A stretch of DNA of 64,000 nucleotides from Chitinophaga parva. Its GTDB lineage: Bacteria; Bacteroidota; Bacteroidia; Chitinophagales; Chitinophagaceae. The stretch lies in NCBI RefSeq assembly GCF_003071345.1, contig NZ_QCYK01000002.1, forward strand, positions 1-64,000, given 5' to 3'. A model generated the notes under the pieces. It was not told where the DNA came from, did not search any database, and saw nothing but the letters and a program-made list of their open reading frames with translations. Below, in pieces: positions 17,466-26,080 of this stretch; position 1 is the first letter of the stretch; each line of letters begins with the position of its first letter. The position numbers and the translations under genes are program-made.

Positions 17466-18824
17466 TTAATATTTAAACACCTTCCCGTTCACCATTACCT
17501 GTTGTGTTTTTTCATCAAAGGTGGCCTTGCCGCCGGTGTGCACGGCTGCATTGGTCATGATGTTGGCAATGGAGTGGTAGTAGCCGGCTTCCACGGGTGC
17601 GTTTGGCTGCTTGCGGCTGCGCATGCACTCCATGAAATTGCGCACGTGCGCGGATGTGAGCTGGTCTCCGCCGGTGTTGGCGCCTGCTTCCACTTTGATG
17701 GCCATTTCGCTGAGATCTTTTACCGGTAGCAAGTTGGCGTGCAGGCCCATTTGCTTTGCTTCCCTTTCGCGGAGGCCACCTTCGGGCGTGATCTTGTTGG
17801 TATTGAGATTGAGCGTGCCACCGTTGCTGTAATAGATCTCCTTGGGATTTTCATCCCCATTGTTCATGCGCGACATGAACACTACCTGGAAGCCGGTCGC
17901 AGGATCATCGCTGGGGCCGTAATCAAATACAGCGGTTGTGGTATCCCAGTTACGGCGCCCGTCTTTCCAGGTGTAGATGCCGCCATTGGCTACCACACTG
18001 CGGGGGTGTTTCAGGTCGGTGAACCAGTGCACGGTGTCTATCTGGTGAGACATCCACTGGCCGGGCTGGCCGGAAGAGTAGGGCCAGAACAGGCGGTACT
18101 CCAGATATTTACGGGGATCAAAGTGTTCGTAAGGCCGGTTGAGCAGGAAGCGTTTCCAGTCCAGGTCTTCTTCCTTGCACTTGGCCACCAGGTCGGGGCG
18201 GCGCCAGCGGCCGGGCTGGTTCACATTCCAGGTCAGTTCCACCATGGTGATGGGGCCAAACTGGCCGGATTTGATGAATTGTTCCGCGGCTTTATAGTTA
18301 GCCCCGGAGCGGCGCTGGGAGCCTATCTGCACAATGCGGTCTGATGCCTTCACCGTCTTCAGTGCATAGATAGCATCGTCCATCGTTTCTGCGAAGGGCT
18401 TTTCACAATACACGTCGCAACCTGCCTTTACAGCTTCTGCGCAGAGCAGTGCGTGCTGGAAATCGGCAGTGCTGAGGAACACGCCGTCAATATCTTTGAG
18501 CGCATACAGTTCGTCATTGTTGCGGCAGGCGGTAATATCATTGCCCAGTTTGGATTTCAGGAAATCCTGGCCTTCTTCGCGGCGCAGTTTCCACAGGTCG
18601 GATACGGCTACGATATCGAAGTTCAGTTCTTTATAATGCTGTACAAAGCTGGGGAAGTGGGAGTTGCGGAAGCGGTCTGAGAAGCCTACTACGCCCATTC
18701 TCACGCGGTCATTGGCCCCCAGGATGCGGCCATAACTTTTGGCGGAGAAGCCAATGGCGCCCAGGTAAGCACCGGCTGCCGCCAGGGTGGATGTCTTTAA
18801 AAATTCACGTCTTGAGTTTTCCAT
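17466..18824 (-). CDS. Gfo/Idh/MocA-family oxidoreductase with Tat-type leader
   Basis: A 452-residue protein. The ATG at 18824 is chosen because it starts the twin-arginine leader (MENSRREFLKTSTLAAAGAYLGA); an in-frame ATG 25 codons upstream lies inside the end of the preceding gene. The Rossmann NAD(P)-binding part begins at VRMGVVGFSDRF, and CEKPF carries the conserved lysine of the family (EKP). The C-terminal beta-sheet domain has WRRPDLV and WPYSSGQPGQWMSHQIDTVHWF. It probably oxidises or reduces a sugar or cyclitol in the periplasm with bound NAD(P). It lies 34 bases behind the DUF6807 gene, clearly one operon. Confidence 0.92.
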   Translation of the reverse strand: MENSRREFLKTSTLAAAGAYLGAIGFSAKSYGRILGANDRVRMGVVGFSDRFRNSHFPSFVQHYKELNFDIVAVSDLWKLRREEGQDFLKSKLGNDITACRNNDELYALKDIDGVFLSTADFQHALLCAEAVKAGCDVYCEKPFAETMDDAIYALKTVKASDRIVQIGSQRRSGANYKAAEQFIKSGQFGPITMVELTWNVNQPGRWRRPDLVAKCKEEDLDWKRFLLNRPYEHFDPRKYLEYRLFWPYSSGQPGQWMSHQIDTVHWFTDLKHPRSVVANGGIYTWKDGRRNWDTTTAVFDYGPSDDPATGFQVVFMSRMNNGDENPKEIYYSNGGTLNLNTNKITPEGGLREREAKQMGLHANLLPVKDLSEMAIKVEAGANTGGDQLTSAHVRNFMECMRSRKQPNAPVEAGYYHSIANIMTNAAVHTGGKATFDEKTQQVMVNGKVFKY

Positions 18825-18858
18825 TACAGTGGAGTTTTGTTGGAAGGAAATATGATGT

Positions 18859-19875
18859 TTAAGGTTTGTACGGCGTGTTGAAACGTGCTGCCTGTGCATT
18901 GATGGCTTCCGCTGTAGGTACCGGTCCGCTGAAAATGATTACCCGGTAGCGGAAGGTGGCGGAGGCGCCGGGTGCCAGGCTGAAATTAAGGGAGCGGGCC
19001 CCGTTGCTGAATACCTTCTGTCCCAATGGATTGGCGGCAAACAGGCCGTAGTTGCGCGCATGCCAGTAGGTGGGGAACCCGGGATTGTCTTTCTGGTCAA
19101 TGATCACAATGGCCACATTTTCTCCCTGCACTTTGCCATAAAGCATGCACCATTCACCACGTGTGCCCCAGGCATCATTGCCGGTTTTGCCCATGCTGGT
19201 CAGGTAGTTGCCGGTAGCGTCTGCTCCTGTAGCGGCGGTGGTGGTCACATTGCCATGTACGTCGGTAAATGTTTTGGCACTATCCGGCAGCTCCAGTGAT
19301 CTTACTACGCGCAGGCCCAGCAGGCCATCTTTGGTATCGGGGAAGTGCACAGTGTCGCCCTGCGCGGTGAGGGTGGTAGTGCGGTCAATGATGCGCATCG
19401 TTTTATTACCGCTGAAAGTGAGACTGGTAGCCTCTTTCAGCAGTACGTGGCCGGCCTGGTTCTCCCAGTTGGCAGTATAAGACAAGGTGCTGTCGTGCGT
19501 AGTGGGCACCACATGACGTATCCATCCATAATGCATCTTTTTATCTGTGGGAATGGCGGATGAGTTGTTCCAGAAATCCAGGCCGTTCACACTTTCATAA
19601 TTGAACCACAGGCCTACATGGTGGGGATGGTCCGTGCGCTCGCCGGCCTTTGGAGGCCAGCCCCGCGTGATCATATGTCCACCCGGTGAGAAGATAGGCC
19701 ACAGGGTAGGTTTCTCCAGGTTTTCCGGGTAAATGAAATTGCAGAAATATTTGCCGTCCAGGCGCACTTCAATAGCAGCCTGTGTTTTAGCCGGGTTAAA
19801 GGTTACATGACTGTGCTGTGCATGCAGCAGGTATGGCAGCAAAAGCAGTGGCAACAGGGCATAGCAATGCTTCAT
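18859..19875 (-). CDS. PmoA-like (DUF6807) secreted protein
   Basis: A 338-residue protein with a signal peptide (MKHCYALLPLLLLPYLLHAQ). The segment RPIFSPGG-like WPIFSPGGHMITRGWPP, then ERTDHPHHVGLWF and DFWNN is the hallmark of the DUF6807 family, often named PmoA-like. Despite the name, these proteins are not methane monooxygenase subunits; they occur with Gfo/Idh oxidoreductases in carbohydrate loci. The conserved DHPHH histidines suggest a metal or sugar site. It is the first gene of a two-gene operon with the Gfo/Idh gene. I infer a role in modified-sugar breakdown; the reaction is not established. Confidence 0.88.
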   Translation of the reverse strand: MKHCYALLPLLLLPYLLHAQHSHVTFNPAKTQAAIEVRLDGKYFCNFIYPENLEKPTLWPIFSPGGHMITRGWPPKAGERTDHPHHVGLWFNYESVNGLDFWNNSSAIPTDKKMHYGWIRHVVPTTHDSTLSYTANWENQAGHVLLKEATSLTFSGNKTMRIIDRTTTLTAQGDTVHFPDTKDGLLGLRVVRSLELPDSAKTFTDVHGNVTTTAATGADATGNYLTSMGKTGNDAWGTRGEWCMLYGKVQGENVAIVIIDQKDNPGFPTYWHARNYGLFAANPLGQKVFSNGARSLNFSLAPGASATFRYRVIIFSGPVPTAEAINAQAARFNTPYKP

Positions 19876-20055
19876 AAGTGAATGGTTTATGGTACACGTG
19901 GAAATGCAAACGAGGCGTGGTAGTTTCCGTCAGCTAGAAAATCAGGTTTAAAAGATAGGTAAAAAAGTAATTGGGAGGGAGTGCCGGCATGAAAAAAGGG
20001 GAAATCTCACAGGTAAAAGGAAGGCGCCGGGCATCGTACCAATACGCATCCGAAT

Positions 20056-20093
20056 AAGAAAGGCTGTTCCAAAGTTTGAAACAGCCCTTTCTT
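20056..20093 (-). terminator. Terminator of the aldo/keto reductase gene
   Basis: Inverted repeat AAGAAAGGCTGTTCCAAA against TTTGAAACAGCCCTTTCTT, with one bulge and one mismatch. It lies 15 bases behind the minus-strand stop codon. Its sequence resembles the hairpin at 62725. Confidence 0.75.
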
Positions 20094-20107
20094 CCGGGAG
20101 AAAAATT

Positions 20108-21133
20108 TTATTCCGCTTTGCGGTCTGCTCCCTGGCGTTCCACCATCCAGCCGGGATATTCGCCGGGCAACTGGCTGATGGCGTTAATGCGTTCCAGCTC
20201 TTCCGGGGTGAAGGTCACATCTACGGATTTAAGATTGTCTTCCAGTTGTTCCGTGCGCTTGGCGCCAATGATCACGGTGCTCACCACCGGTTGGTGCAGC
20301 AGCCAGGCCAGGGCCAGCTGGGCTACCGATGCGCCTTTTGCAGGCGCCATTGCTGCCAGCAGTTCCACGATATCGAATGCGCGTTCTTTATTCACCGGCG
20401 GAAAATCAAAGTTGGTGCGGCGGGCGCCTTCCGCCTGCTGGTTGTTGCGGGTGAACTTACCGGAAAGAAGGCCGCCTGCCAGCGGGCTCCAAACCATGAG
20501 GCCTACCTGCTGGTCTTTGAGCAAAGGCACCAGTTCCCGCTCCAGGTCGCGCCCGGCTACGGTGTAGTAGGCTTGCAATGATTCAAAGCGGGCCACCCGG
20601 TTGTAGTGGGAATAGTCCAGGGCCTTCATGAGGTGCCACGCGGCCAGATTGCTGGCGCCAATGTAGCGCACCTTGCCACTGCGCACCAGGGTATCCAGGG
20701 CTTCCAGGGTTTCACCCAGGGGCGTCAGCGGATCGTAGCCGTGGATCTGGTAGAGGTCTATATAGTCTGTTTGCAGGCGGCGCAGGCTGTCTTCCACCTG
20801 GCGGAGGATGTGTTTACGGGTAAGGCCGCTGTCATTAGGGCCTTCGCCCATTTTGCCACGCACTTTGGTGGCCAGTACCAGGTCATCGCGGTGCAGGCCC
20901 AGGTTGCGGATAGCCTTGCCGGTCATTTCTTCGGAGAGGCCTTCTGAGTACACATTGGCGGTGTCTATAAAATTGATGCCGGCGTCTACGGCACGTTTTA
21001 TCAATGCATCTACCGGTGGCTGGTCCAGGTTACCAATGGCCGCCCAGATGCCTTTGTTGCCCCCAAAGGTCATGGTGCCCAGGCAAAGCTCAGATACTTT
21101 CAGGCCGGTATTGCCAAGCAGGTTGTATTTCAT
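20108..21133 (-). CDS. Aldo/keto reductase
   Basis: A 341-residue NADPH-dependent aldo/keto reductase (TIM barrel) of the YajO/PhdYeaE-like type. The catalytic tetrad is visible: D57 and Y62 (FIDTANVYSEG), K90 (LATKVRG) and H131 (YQIHGYD). The cofactor segment near the C-terminus, STVIIGAKRTEQLEDNLKS, is typical. Substrates cannot be told from sequence; the family reduces aldehydes and ketones. It is monocistronic, with a terminator behind it. It is only distantly similar to the second aldo/keto reductase at 29531. Confidence 0.94.
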   Translation of the reverse strand: MKYNLLGNTGLKVSELCLGTMTFGGNKGIWAAIGNLDQPPVDALIKRAVDAGINFIDTANVYSEGLSEEMTGKAIRNLGLHRDDLVLATKVRGKMGEGPNDSGLTRKHILRQVEDSLRRLQTDYIDLYQIHGYDPLTPLGETLEALDTLVRSGKVRYIGASNLAAWHLMKALDYSHYNRVARFESLQAYYTVAGRDLERELVPLLKDQQVGLMVWSPLAGGLLSGKFTRNNQQAEGARRTNFDFPPVNKERAFDIVELLAAMAPAKGASVAQLALAWLLHQPVVSTVIIGAKRTEQLEDNLKSVDVTFTPEELERINAISQLPGEYPGWMVERQGADRKAE

Positions 21134-21264
21134 CGTTTAACATTTTTTGGGTGAAGGATCAAAACGGGTAACTTATTGAAATTAAAAAATGACCTACAAC
21201 CCTTGGCAATATTTATTTAGTTAGTACCGGCTTAACTTCCTGTTGACCCAAAATGTGTATGCAT

Positions 21265-21291
21265 AAAAAAGCCCTGCATGGAGCAGGGCTT
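21265..21291 (-). terminator. Terminator of the DUF4349 gene
   Basis: Perfect 9-bp stem AAGCCCTGC / GCAGGGCTT with loop ATGGA. On the minus strand it is followed by TTTTTTATGC, seven bases behind the stop codon. Confidence 0.88.
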
Positions 21292-21297
21292 CCGCCG

Positions 21298-22188
21298 TTA
21301 TTCCCCGATTTTCTTTAAAGTGTTTTGGATCACGTGCAGCTTGTCCAGGATGAGCAGCATAAAGAAGACCAGTATGCTGGCAGCAGCCAGGCCTGTCATC
21401 AGCAGGGCATAGTAGCGGATAGTCCATTGCAGGGCCACTTTCAGGCGCTGTGGGAAGGTAATGCCCGTGATCTTGCGGGCGCCTTCGTACAGGGACAGGC
21501 GGATGGTGCAAAATTCATTTTCCGAATTGAAATTACCCAGGGATACACCCAGGTCCTGCAGTTGTGATTCAATATCCAGGATCTTGTCATGCAGGGTAAT
21601 GAGATCACTGAGATTGCGGCTGCCATTGGATTTCAGCTCATTGAGGGAGGCCAGCGTTTTTTCCAGTGATATCTTTTTGGCATTGAGCTGGCGGTATTCA
21701 TTGGTCTTGTCCACTTTTACCACGGAAATCTGTTGCACATGCCCGTACTGCTGCATGGCCACGTAAAAGCTGTCGAACTTTTCCGGCACCACGCCAATGA
21801 GCAGGTGCAACTGGCGGTTGCCCTTGTTGCCCATGCTGCGCTCGTACTGGATCACGGCATTGAACTGCACTGTTTTTTTACGGACATCCTGCTCATCTTT
21901 ATCAAAGCTGGCGGTGGAAGAACTGATGGTGGCTGTTTTTTCATACTTCTGGTCCTGCTGCATGGACGGTGGCGGCGCATTCATCGTCACCTGTTTTACT
22001 TTTTCAGAAGCATAGTTGCTGCGCAAGTCGCCTATACCGCTGAAAAAATCCTGTTGGGTGAAGTCGTCCGGGATATTGCCTGGCGAGAGATAGCCGTAAA
22101 CCAGGCGGAGCAGAAACAGCAGGAGGAAGAGGTACAGTAACCAGCGAAACAGGCGCCAGAAGCGGAGTTTAAAGGAGGCTTGGGTCAT
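21298..22188 (-). CDS. DUF4349-type membrane protein
   Basis: A 296-residue protein. The ATG at 22188 is chosen over one 25 codons upstream because MTQASFKLRFWRLFRWLLYLF begins a normal membrane anchor (helix about 12-33). The central periplasmic part has RQLHLLIGVVPEKFDSFYVAMQQYG and the coiled-coil region KKISLEKTLASLNELK to HDKILDIESQLQDLG, followed by FCTIRLSLYE. This order is that of DUF4349. A second membrane helix lies at about 259-281. Family members are seen as putative lipoproteins or envelope proteins; function is unknown. It precedes no gene on its strand within 150 bases except across its terminator. Confidence 0.85.
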   Translation of the reverse strand: MTQASFKLRFWRLFRWLLYLFLLLFLLRLVYGYLSPGNIPDDFTQQDFFSGIGDLRSNYASEKVKQVTMNAPPPSMQQDQKYEKTATISSSTASFDKDEQDVRKKTVQFNAVIQYERSMGNKGNRQLHLLIGVVPEKFDSFYVAMQQYGHVQQISVVKVDKTNEYRQLNAKKISLEKTLASLNELKSNGSRNLSDLITLHDKILDIESQLQDLGVSLGNFNSENEFCTIRLSLYEGARKITGITFPQRLKVALQWTIRYYALLMTGLAAASILVFFMLLILDKLHVIQNTLKKIGE

Positions 22189-22277
22189 GGGCGGGTACGT
22201 TTTAGGGATAAGGGTAGCTAAAAAATAGGACCACCCCTGTCCGAGGATGGCCCCACGTTTCATGGATCAGTGAGTAA

Positions 22278-23384
22278 TTATTTTTCCGGGTTGCTGGTAA
22301 ATGACACTTTCTCTACCACCACGCCCATTTTCTTCAGCGCACCACTATCGGAGTCAACTTTCTTCTCGCCGGTTACGGCGTCATATAATTTAGGATCGCC
22401 GGAGTTCACTACTTTAAAGAGCACTTCCACACCTTTGCCCTCCAGGGCGCCGCCTTCCCAATCTGCCACGGTGCCGCCATCTTCCCACTCAAAGCCATGG
22501 ATGCGGAAATTGCGCCCATTGAGCTTTACCACCTTCTGCAGGTCGTCACCCACTTTAATGCCGTAAGGGAATTTCCAGGAAGAGTTTTCCTGCGTGAAGG
22601 TGAGCACATTGCTGCTGTCTGCATGCATGAGCAGTTCCAGTTCATTGGCGGTATTGGGGAAAAGCACATAAGCTTCGCCCACATCATTACCTGCTACATC
22701 GGTAGTGTTGCGGATGGTGATATTTTCTTTGCCATAAAGATCATAGAGGGTTTTGGGATCATGGATCTTCATGAGGTTGCGGGCGTCCATATTGTACACC
22801 GGCGCGGGCGGCGGGGGAGGAGGCGGGGCAATGGTGATGGTATTGCCGGCGCTGTCTTTCGTTACAATAGGTTTTGCTGCGGCCGCCGCGGCCTGGGCGC
22901 GCGCTTCTTCCGCGGCTTTAAGGGCTGCCGCATCACGGGCTGCCTGGGCGGCTACATCGGCTGGCCGGTTACCGGAGCGCTCGTAGGGATGTTTATCCTC
23001 CAGGATATTCTTGCTGTCTGATTTAAATTTCTTTTCGGTGTAGGTGGCCAGGGCAAAGGCATCGTTGGTACTAAAGCCAAAGTTCCGGAGGTTGGCAATG
23101 AGCTGCTGGCGGTTTACGTTGCTGTATTGGTAAAAATATTTCAGGGCGTTATCCAGGGCTGCGGGATCTTTCTGGAGGTTCATCATGGTGGTGTCTATAT
23201 CCAGGCCACCAGTGCCGGCCCTGGTCATGGCAGAGGCAATGTAGTCGCTTATGGTATCATTCATAAGCTGGTAATGCTCTCCCATTTTAGCAGAGAAGCT
23301 GGAGGCGATCTTTTCTTCCAGTTTTACCTGGGCGCCTGCCAGCAGGGGCAGCAACATTGCGATCAAAAAAGCAAGTCGTTTCAT
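22278..23384 (-). CDS. Secreted protein of unknown function with Ala-rich helix and polyproline
   Basis: A 368-residue protein. Start ATG 23384 gives a clean signal peptide (MKRLAFLIAMLLPLLAGAQ); the frame stays open for 48 more codons upstream, but those look noncoding. The N-terminal 120 residues are helical. An alanine-rich charged helix (AAQAARDAAALKAAEEARAQ) follows, then a run of eight prolines. The C-terminal 190 residues are a beta-rich domain with KFPYGIKVGDDLQKVVKLNGRNF and GFEWEDGGTVADWEGG. I do not recognise a named family. It lies 89 bases upstream of the DUF4349 gene on the same strand and may share a transcript. Confidence 0.78.
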   Translation of the reverse strand: MKRLAFLIAMLLPLLAGAQVKLEEKIASSFSAKMGEHYQLMNDTISDYIASAMTRAGTGGLDIDTTMMNLQKDPAALDNALKYFYQYSNVNRQQLIANLRNFGFSTNDAFALATYTEKKFKSDSKNILEDKHPYERSGNRPADVAAQAARDAAALKAAEEARAQAAAAAAKPIVTKDSAGNTITIAPPPPPPPAPVYNMDARNLMKIHDPKTLYDLYGKENITIRNTTDVAGNDVGEAYVLFPNTANELELLMHADSSNVLTFTQENSSWKFPYGIKVGDDLQKVVKLNGRNFRIHGFEWEDGGTVADWEGGALEGKGVEVLFKVVNSGDPKLYDAVTGEKKVDSDSGALKKMGVVVEKVSFTSNPEK

Positions 23385-23717
23385 GTATGAAGGTTCGTTT
23401 CTTAGCGTAACAAAGGCAGGGCGGACAACGGCTAAAATAGGGATAATTCCCCATTGAACGTGCAGGCGTCCCTGGTTATAACGCGGGCCGGTGCCGGGGT
23501 ATTGCTGCCCCTTTTCCAAATTATCCATGTTCCGGCCAGCTTTATCCGTTCACCAGCCGCGTGCATCGCCGGAATTTTGCCCGGTCATTTTAATGAACAA
23601 CGCTCCTGGAAACGAGATGGCCCATTCCTCCCAGTAGTACCACAGTTATGGCAATGAGCCCTGGGCGAGTTGGATGAAAATGGCTACCTGCGCCAGCGGT
23701 ACTGTATAAACGCAGTA
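23385..23717. other. Intergenic region with possible gene debris
   Basis: No intact gene. A short readable plus-strand segment (GELDENGYLRQRY, about 23663-23701) without a start suggests debris of a lost gene, but no family can be named. Confidence 0.35.
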
Positions 23718-23753
23718 AGGGGATGTCTCAACATGGTGAAACATCCCCTTTTC
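23716..23753 (+). terminator. Terminator-like hairpin fused to the truncated regulator
   Basis: Stem AAGGGGATGT / ACATCCCCTT with a 14-base loop, followed by four Ts. It lies exactly where the response-regulator homology breaks off, which suggests a deletion or insertion joint. Confidence 0.6.
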
Positions 23754-24124
23754 TGGGCGTAAAGGGCTATGTGCTCAAAGACATTAAAAAACAGGAGCTG
23801 GAACAGGCGCTTACTTCCCTGGTGCAGAAGGGTTACTATTACACCGAAATGGTGACCGGTAAACTCATTCACGCCATCAATAACCTGGATGAACTACAAC
23901 CCGCCACTTCCATCCGCGCTATGCCAGGGCTGAACCCGCGGGAGCTGGAATTCCTCAAGCTCGTGTGTTCTGAGCTGACATACAAAGACATTGCAGCGCG
24001 CATGAATGTAAGCGTACATACCGTAGATGGCTACCGGGATGCCCTGTTTGAGAAGCTGCAGGTGAAAAGCCGTGTGGGGCTTGTATTGTACGCCATCCGC
24101 AATAAGATCTTCCTGGTGGAATAA
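23723..24124 (+). pseudogene. N-terminally truncated NarL-type response regulator
   Basis: The frame gives 133 residues. Real homology starts at about residue 12 (GVKGYVLKDIKKQELEQAL), which is the last beta-strand and helix of a receiver domain. Residues 68-128 (LNPRELEFLKLVCSELTYKDIAARMNVSVHTVDGYR and onwards) are an intact LuxR/NarL helix-turn-helix. About 95 residues of receiver, including the phospho-acceptor Asp, are missing. The first eleven codons come from a terminator-like hairpin. An intact DNA-binding domain could still be made, but loss of the receiver argues for a broken gene. It lies 143 bases before a histidine kinase. Confidence 0.75.
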
Positions 24125-24267
24125 TGGTCTTCCCTTCCAGGGAGCCTTGCAATCATTGTACATATTATCGCCCGCCCGCTCTTAATCCTATCCTAATATA
24201 AGTTGCCATGTTTTTTTCCTAATTTTATCAGCTTTATAGACAATCAGCAATTGGGAAGTAAGGGATC

Positions 24268-25911
24268 ATGGAGCCAACGTCATTTATAACAAACGAAGGG
24301 AAGAACAAGCCGGCCAGCGCCCTGCTGGCGGACCAGGACCTTCAACGCCTTGCCCTCGCGGATGAACCTTACTTCCGGCAAATACTCACCATCCTGCCCG
24401 TAGCCATTTACACCGTAGATGCGTCTGGGTTAATTACCTTTTACAACGAAAAAGCCATAGCCCTGTGGGGCCGCCGCCCCCAGCCAGGCGAGCACTGGTG
24501 CGGGGCCGCGGGTTTGCTGCGTGCAGACACCGGCCTGCCTTACCCGGAAGATGCGCTGCCCCTTAAGCGTGTACTGCACACCGGTGAGCCACTGGTCAAC
24601 GAGGAATGCGTGGTCATCCGCCCTGATGGCAGCCGCCGCCGGATCATACCGCATATGGTGCCCCTGGTACACCCGGATGGCAGCGTGCAGGGAGCCATCA
24701 ACATGATGATGGATGTAACGGCCCAGCGCAGTTCTGAAGCGGCCCTGGCGGAAAAGGAAGCGCTGCTGCAACACGCCACGGAAGCAGGCCACCTGCGCCA
24801 GGCCATAGACGCCGCGGAAATGGGTACCTGGGTGCTGGACCTGCAAACCAGCCGCCTGCACCCATCCGAACGTTACCGCGATATCCTGGGCACCGATGTG
24901 AGCAGCGGCTGGCACCTGGACGACCTGCTGGCCCTCATTCATGTAAACGACCGCCAGGTAGTATACCAGGCCACACAAACTGCGGTGCAGGAAGGCCGCC
25001 TGGATTTTGAGGTGCGCCTCATCCGCCCGGACGGGCACCTGCGCTGGATCAAGGTGAATGGTGTTACTACTTATAATGAGCAGCATGAAGCCGTACGCAT
25101 TATTGGTACAGTGATGAATGTAACGGAGCAGCGCAGGGCCAGGCGGGAACTGGAATCGCTGGTGCAGGCACGTACCAAGGCATTGCAGGAATCCAATGAA
25201 CTGCTGGAAAAATCCAACAGTGCGCTGGCACAGTTTGCCTACATTGCCAGCCATGACCTGCAGGAGCCCCTGCGCAAGATCCAGACCTTTGCAGACCTGC
25301 TGGGCCGCAACCTCCGCGATGGGGAAGCAGCGGGTAAATACCTGGAGAAGATATGCTCCAGCGCCGCCCGCATGTCTAACCTGATCCAGGATGTGCTGAA
25401 TTACTCCCGCCTGGCAAAGTCCGCCGATGCAATGGAAGCCGTGGATCTCTCCCACACGCTGGAGGCGGTGCTATCGGACTTTGAATTGCTCATTGCACAG
25501 AAGCATGCGTTGATAAAAACCGTGAAACTGCCCGTGGTACGCGGTTTTGCGCCACAGCTGCATCAACTGTTTGCCAACCTGGTAGGCAATGCGCTGAAGT
25601 TCTCTACCCAGGAGCCCTTGCTGGAGATCAGCTGCCGCCAGGTGGAAGGTGATGCACTCCCCATCACGCCCGCACTGCCGGCCCGCACCTATTATGAACT
25701 TTCTTTTACAGACAACGGCATTGGCTTTGACCCGGCTTATGCAGAGCAGATCTTCGTGATCTTCCAGCGCCTGAACAGCCGCGATACGTTTGGCGGCACA
25801 GGCATTGGCCTGGCGCTTTGCCGTAAGATCGTGGAGAACCACGGCGGGCATATTGCCGCCACGGGGCAGGAGGGCGTCGGGGCCACCTTTACAGTGCTGC
25901 TGCCGGCATAA
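24268..25911 (+). CDS. PAS-PAS sensor histidine kinase
   Basis: A 547-residue kinase without membrane segments, so probably cytoplasmic. Two PAS domains cover about 35-155 and 175-292, each ending in a PAC-like segment (GAINMMMDVTAQRS, IGTVMNVTEQRR). A coiled coil follows (about 293-325), then HisKA with the phosphorylated H329 in IASHDLQEPLRKI and a HATPase with the N-box N441 (LFANLVGNALKFS), DNGIGFD and GGTGIGLAL. It is related to bacteriophytochrome-type kinases. No intact response regulator lies beside it; the truncated one at 23723 may be its former partner. Confidence 0.95.
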   Translation: MEPTSFITNEGKNKPASALLADQDLQRLALADEPYFRQILTILPVAIYTVDASGLITFYNEKAIALWGRRPQPGEHWCGAAGLLRADTGLPYPEDALPLKRVLHTGEPLVNEECVVIRPDGSRRRIIPHMVPLVHPDGSVQGAINMMMDVTAQRSSEAALAEKEALLQHATEAGHLRQAIDAAEMGTWVLDLQTSRLHPSERYRDILGTDVSSGWHLDDLLALIHVNDRQVVYQATQTAVQEGRLDFEVRLIRPDGHLRWIKVNGVTTYNEQHEAVRIIGTVMNVTEQRRARRELESLVQARTKALQESNELLEKSNSALAQFAYIASHDLQEPLRKIQTFADLLGRNLRDGEAAGKYLEKICSSAARMSNLIQDVLNYSRLAKSADAMEAVDLSHTLEAVLSDFELLIAQKHALIKTVKLPVVRGFAPQLHQLFANLVGNALKFSTQEPLLEISCRQVEGDALPITPALPARTYYELSFTDNGIGFDPAYAEQIFVIFQRLNSRDTFGGTGIGLALCRKIVENHGGHIAATGQEGVGATFTVLLPA

Positions 25912-26007
25912 TGGCTGCCAGGGCCTGTTGCCACCCTTACGGTGCTTCCTTGCCGGAAGGACATTCCTGCCCAATACAATATCCTGTCTTCCCAAAGCAC
26001 ACCTGCA

Positions 26008-26037
26008 TTGTATTCCTCAGAAGGCTTCGTTATTTTG
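26008..26037 (+). promoter_or_regulatory. Likely promoter of the APC permease
   Basis: TTG at 26008-26010 and TATTTTG at 26031-26037 are separated by 20 bases. The -7 element is one T short of TAnnTTTG. A start site near 26044 would leave a leader of 15-35 bases. Confidence 0.55.
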
Positions 26038-26080
26038 CAGCGTTCAGAAATTTTCCAATTTGAAACACAGCAAACGCAAA

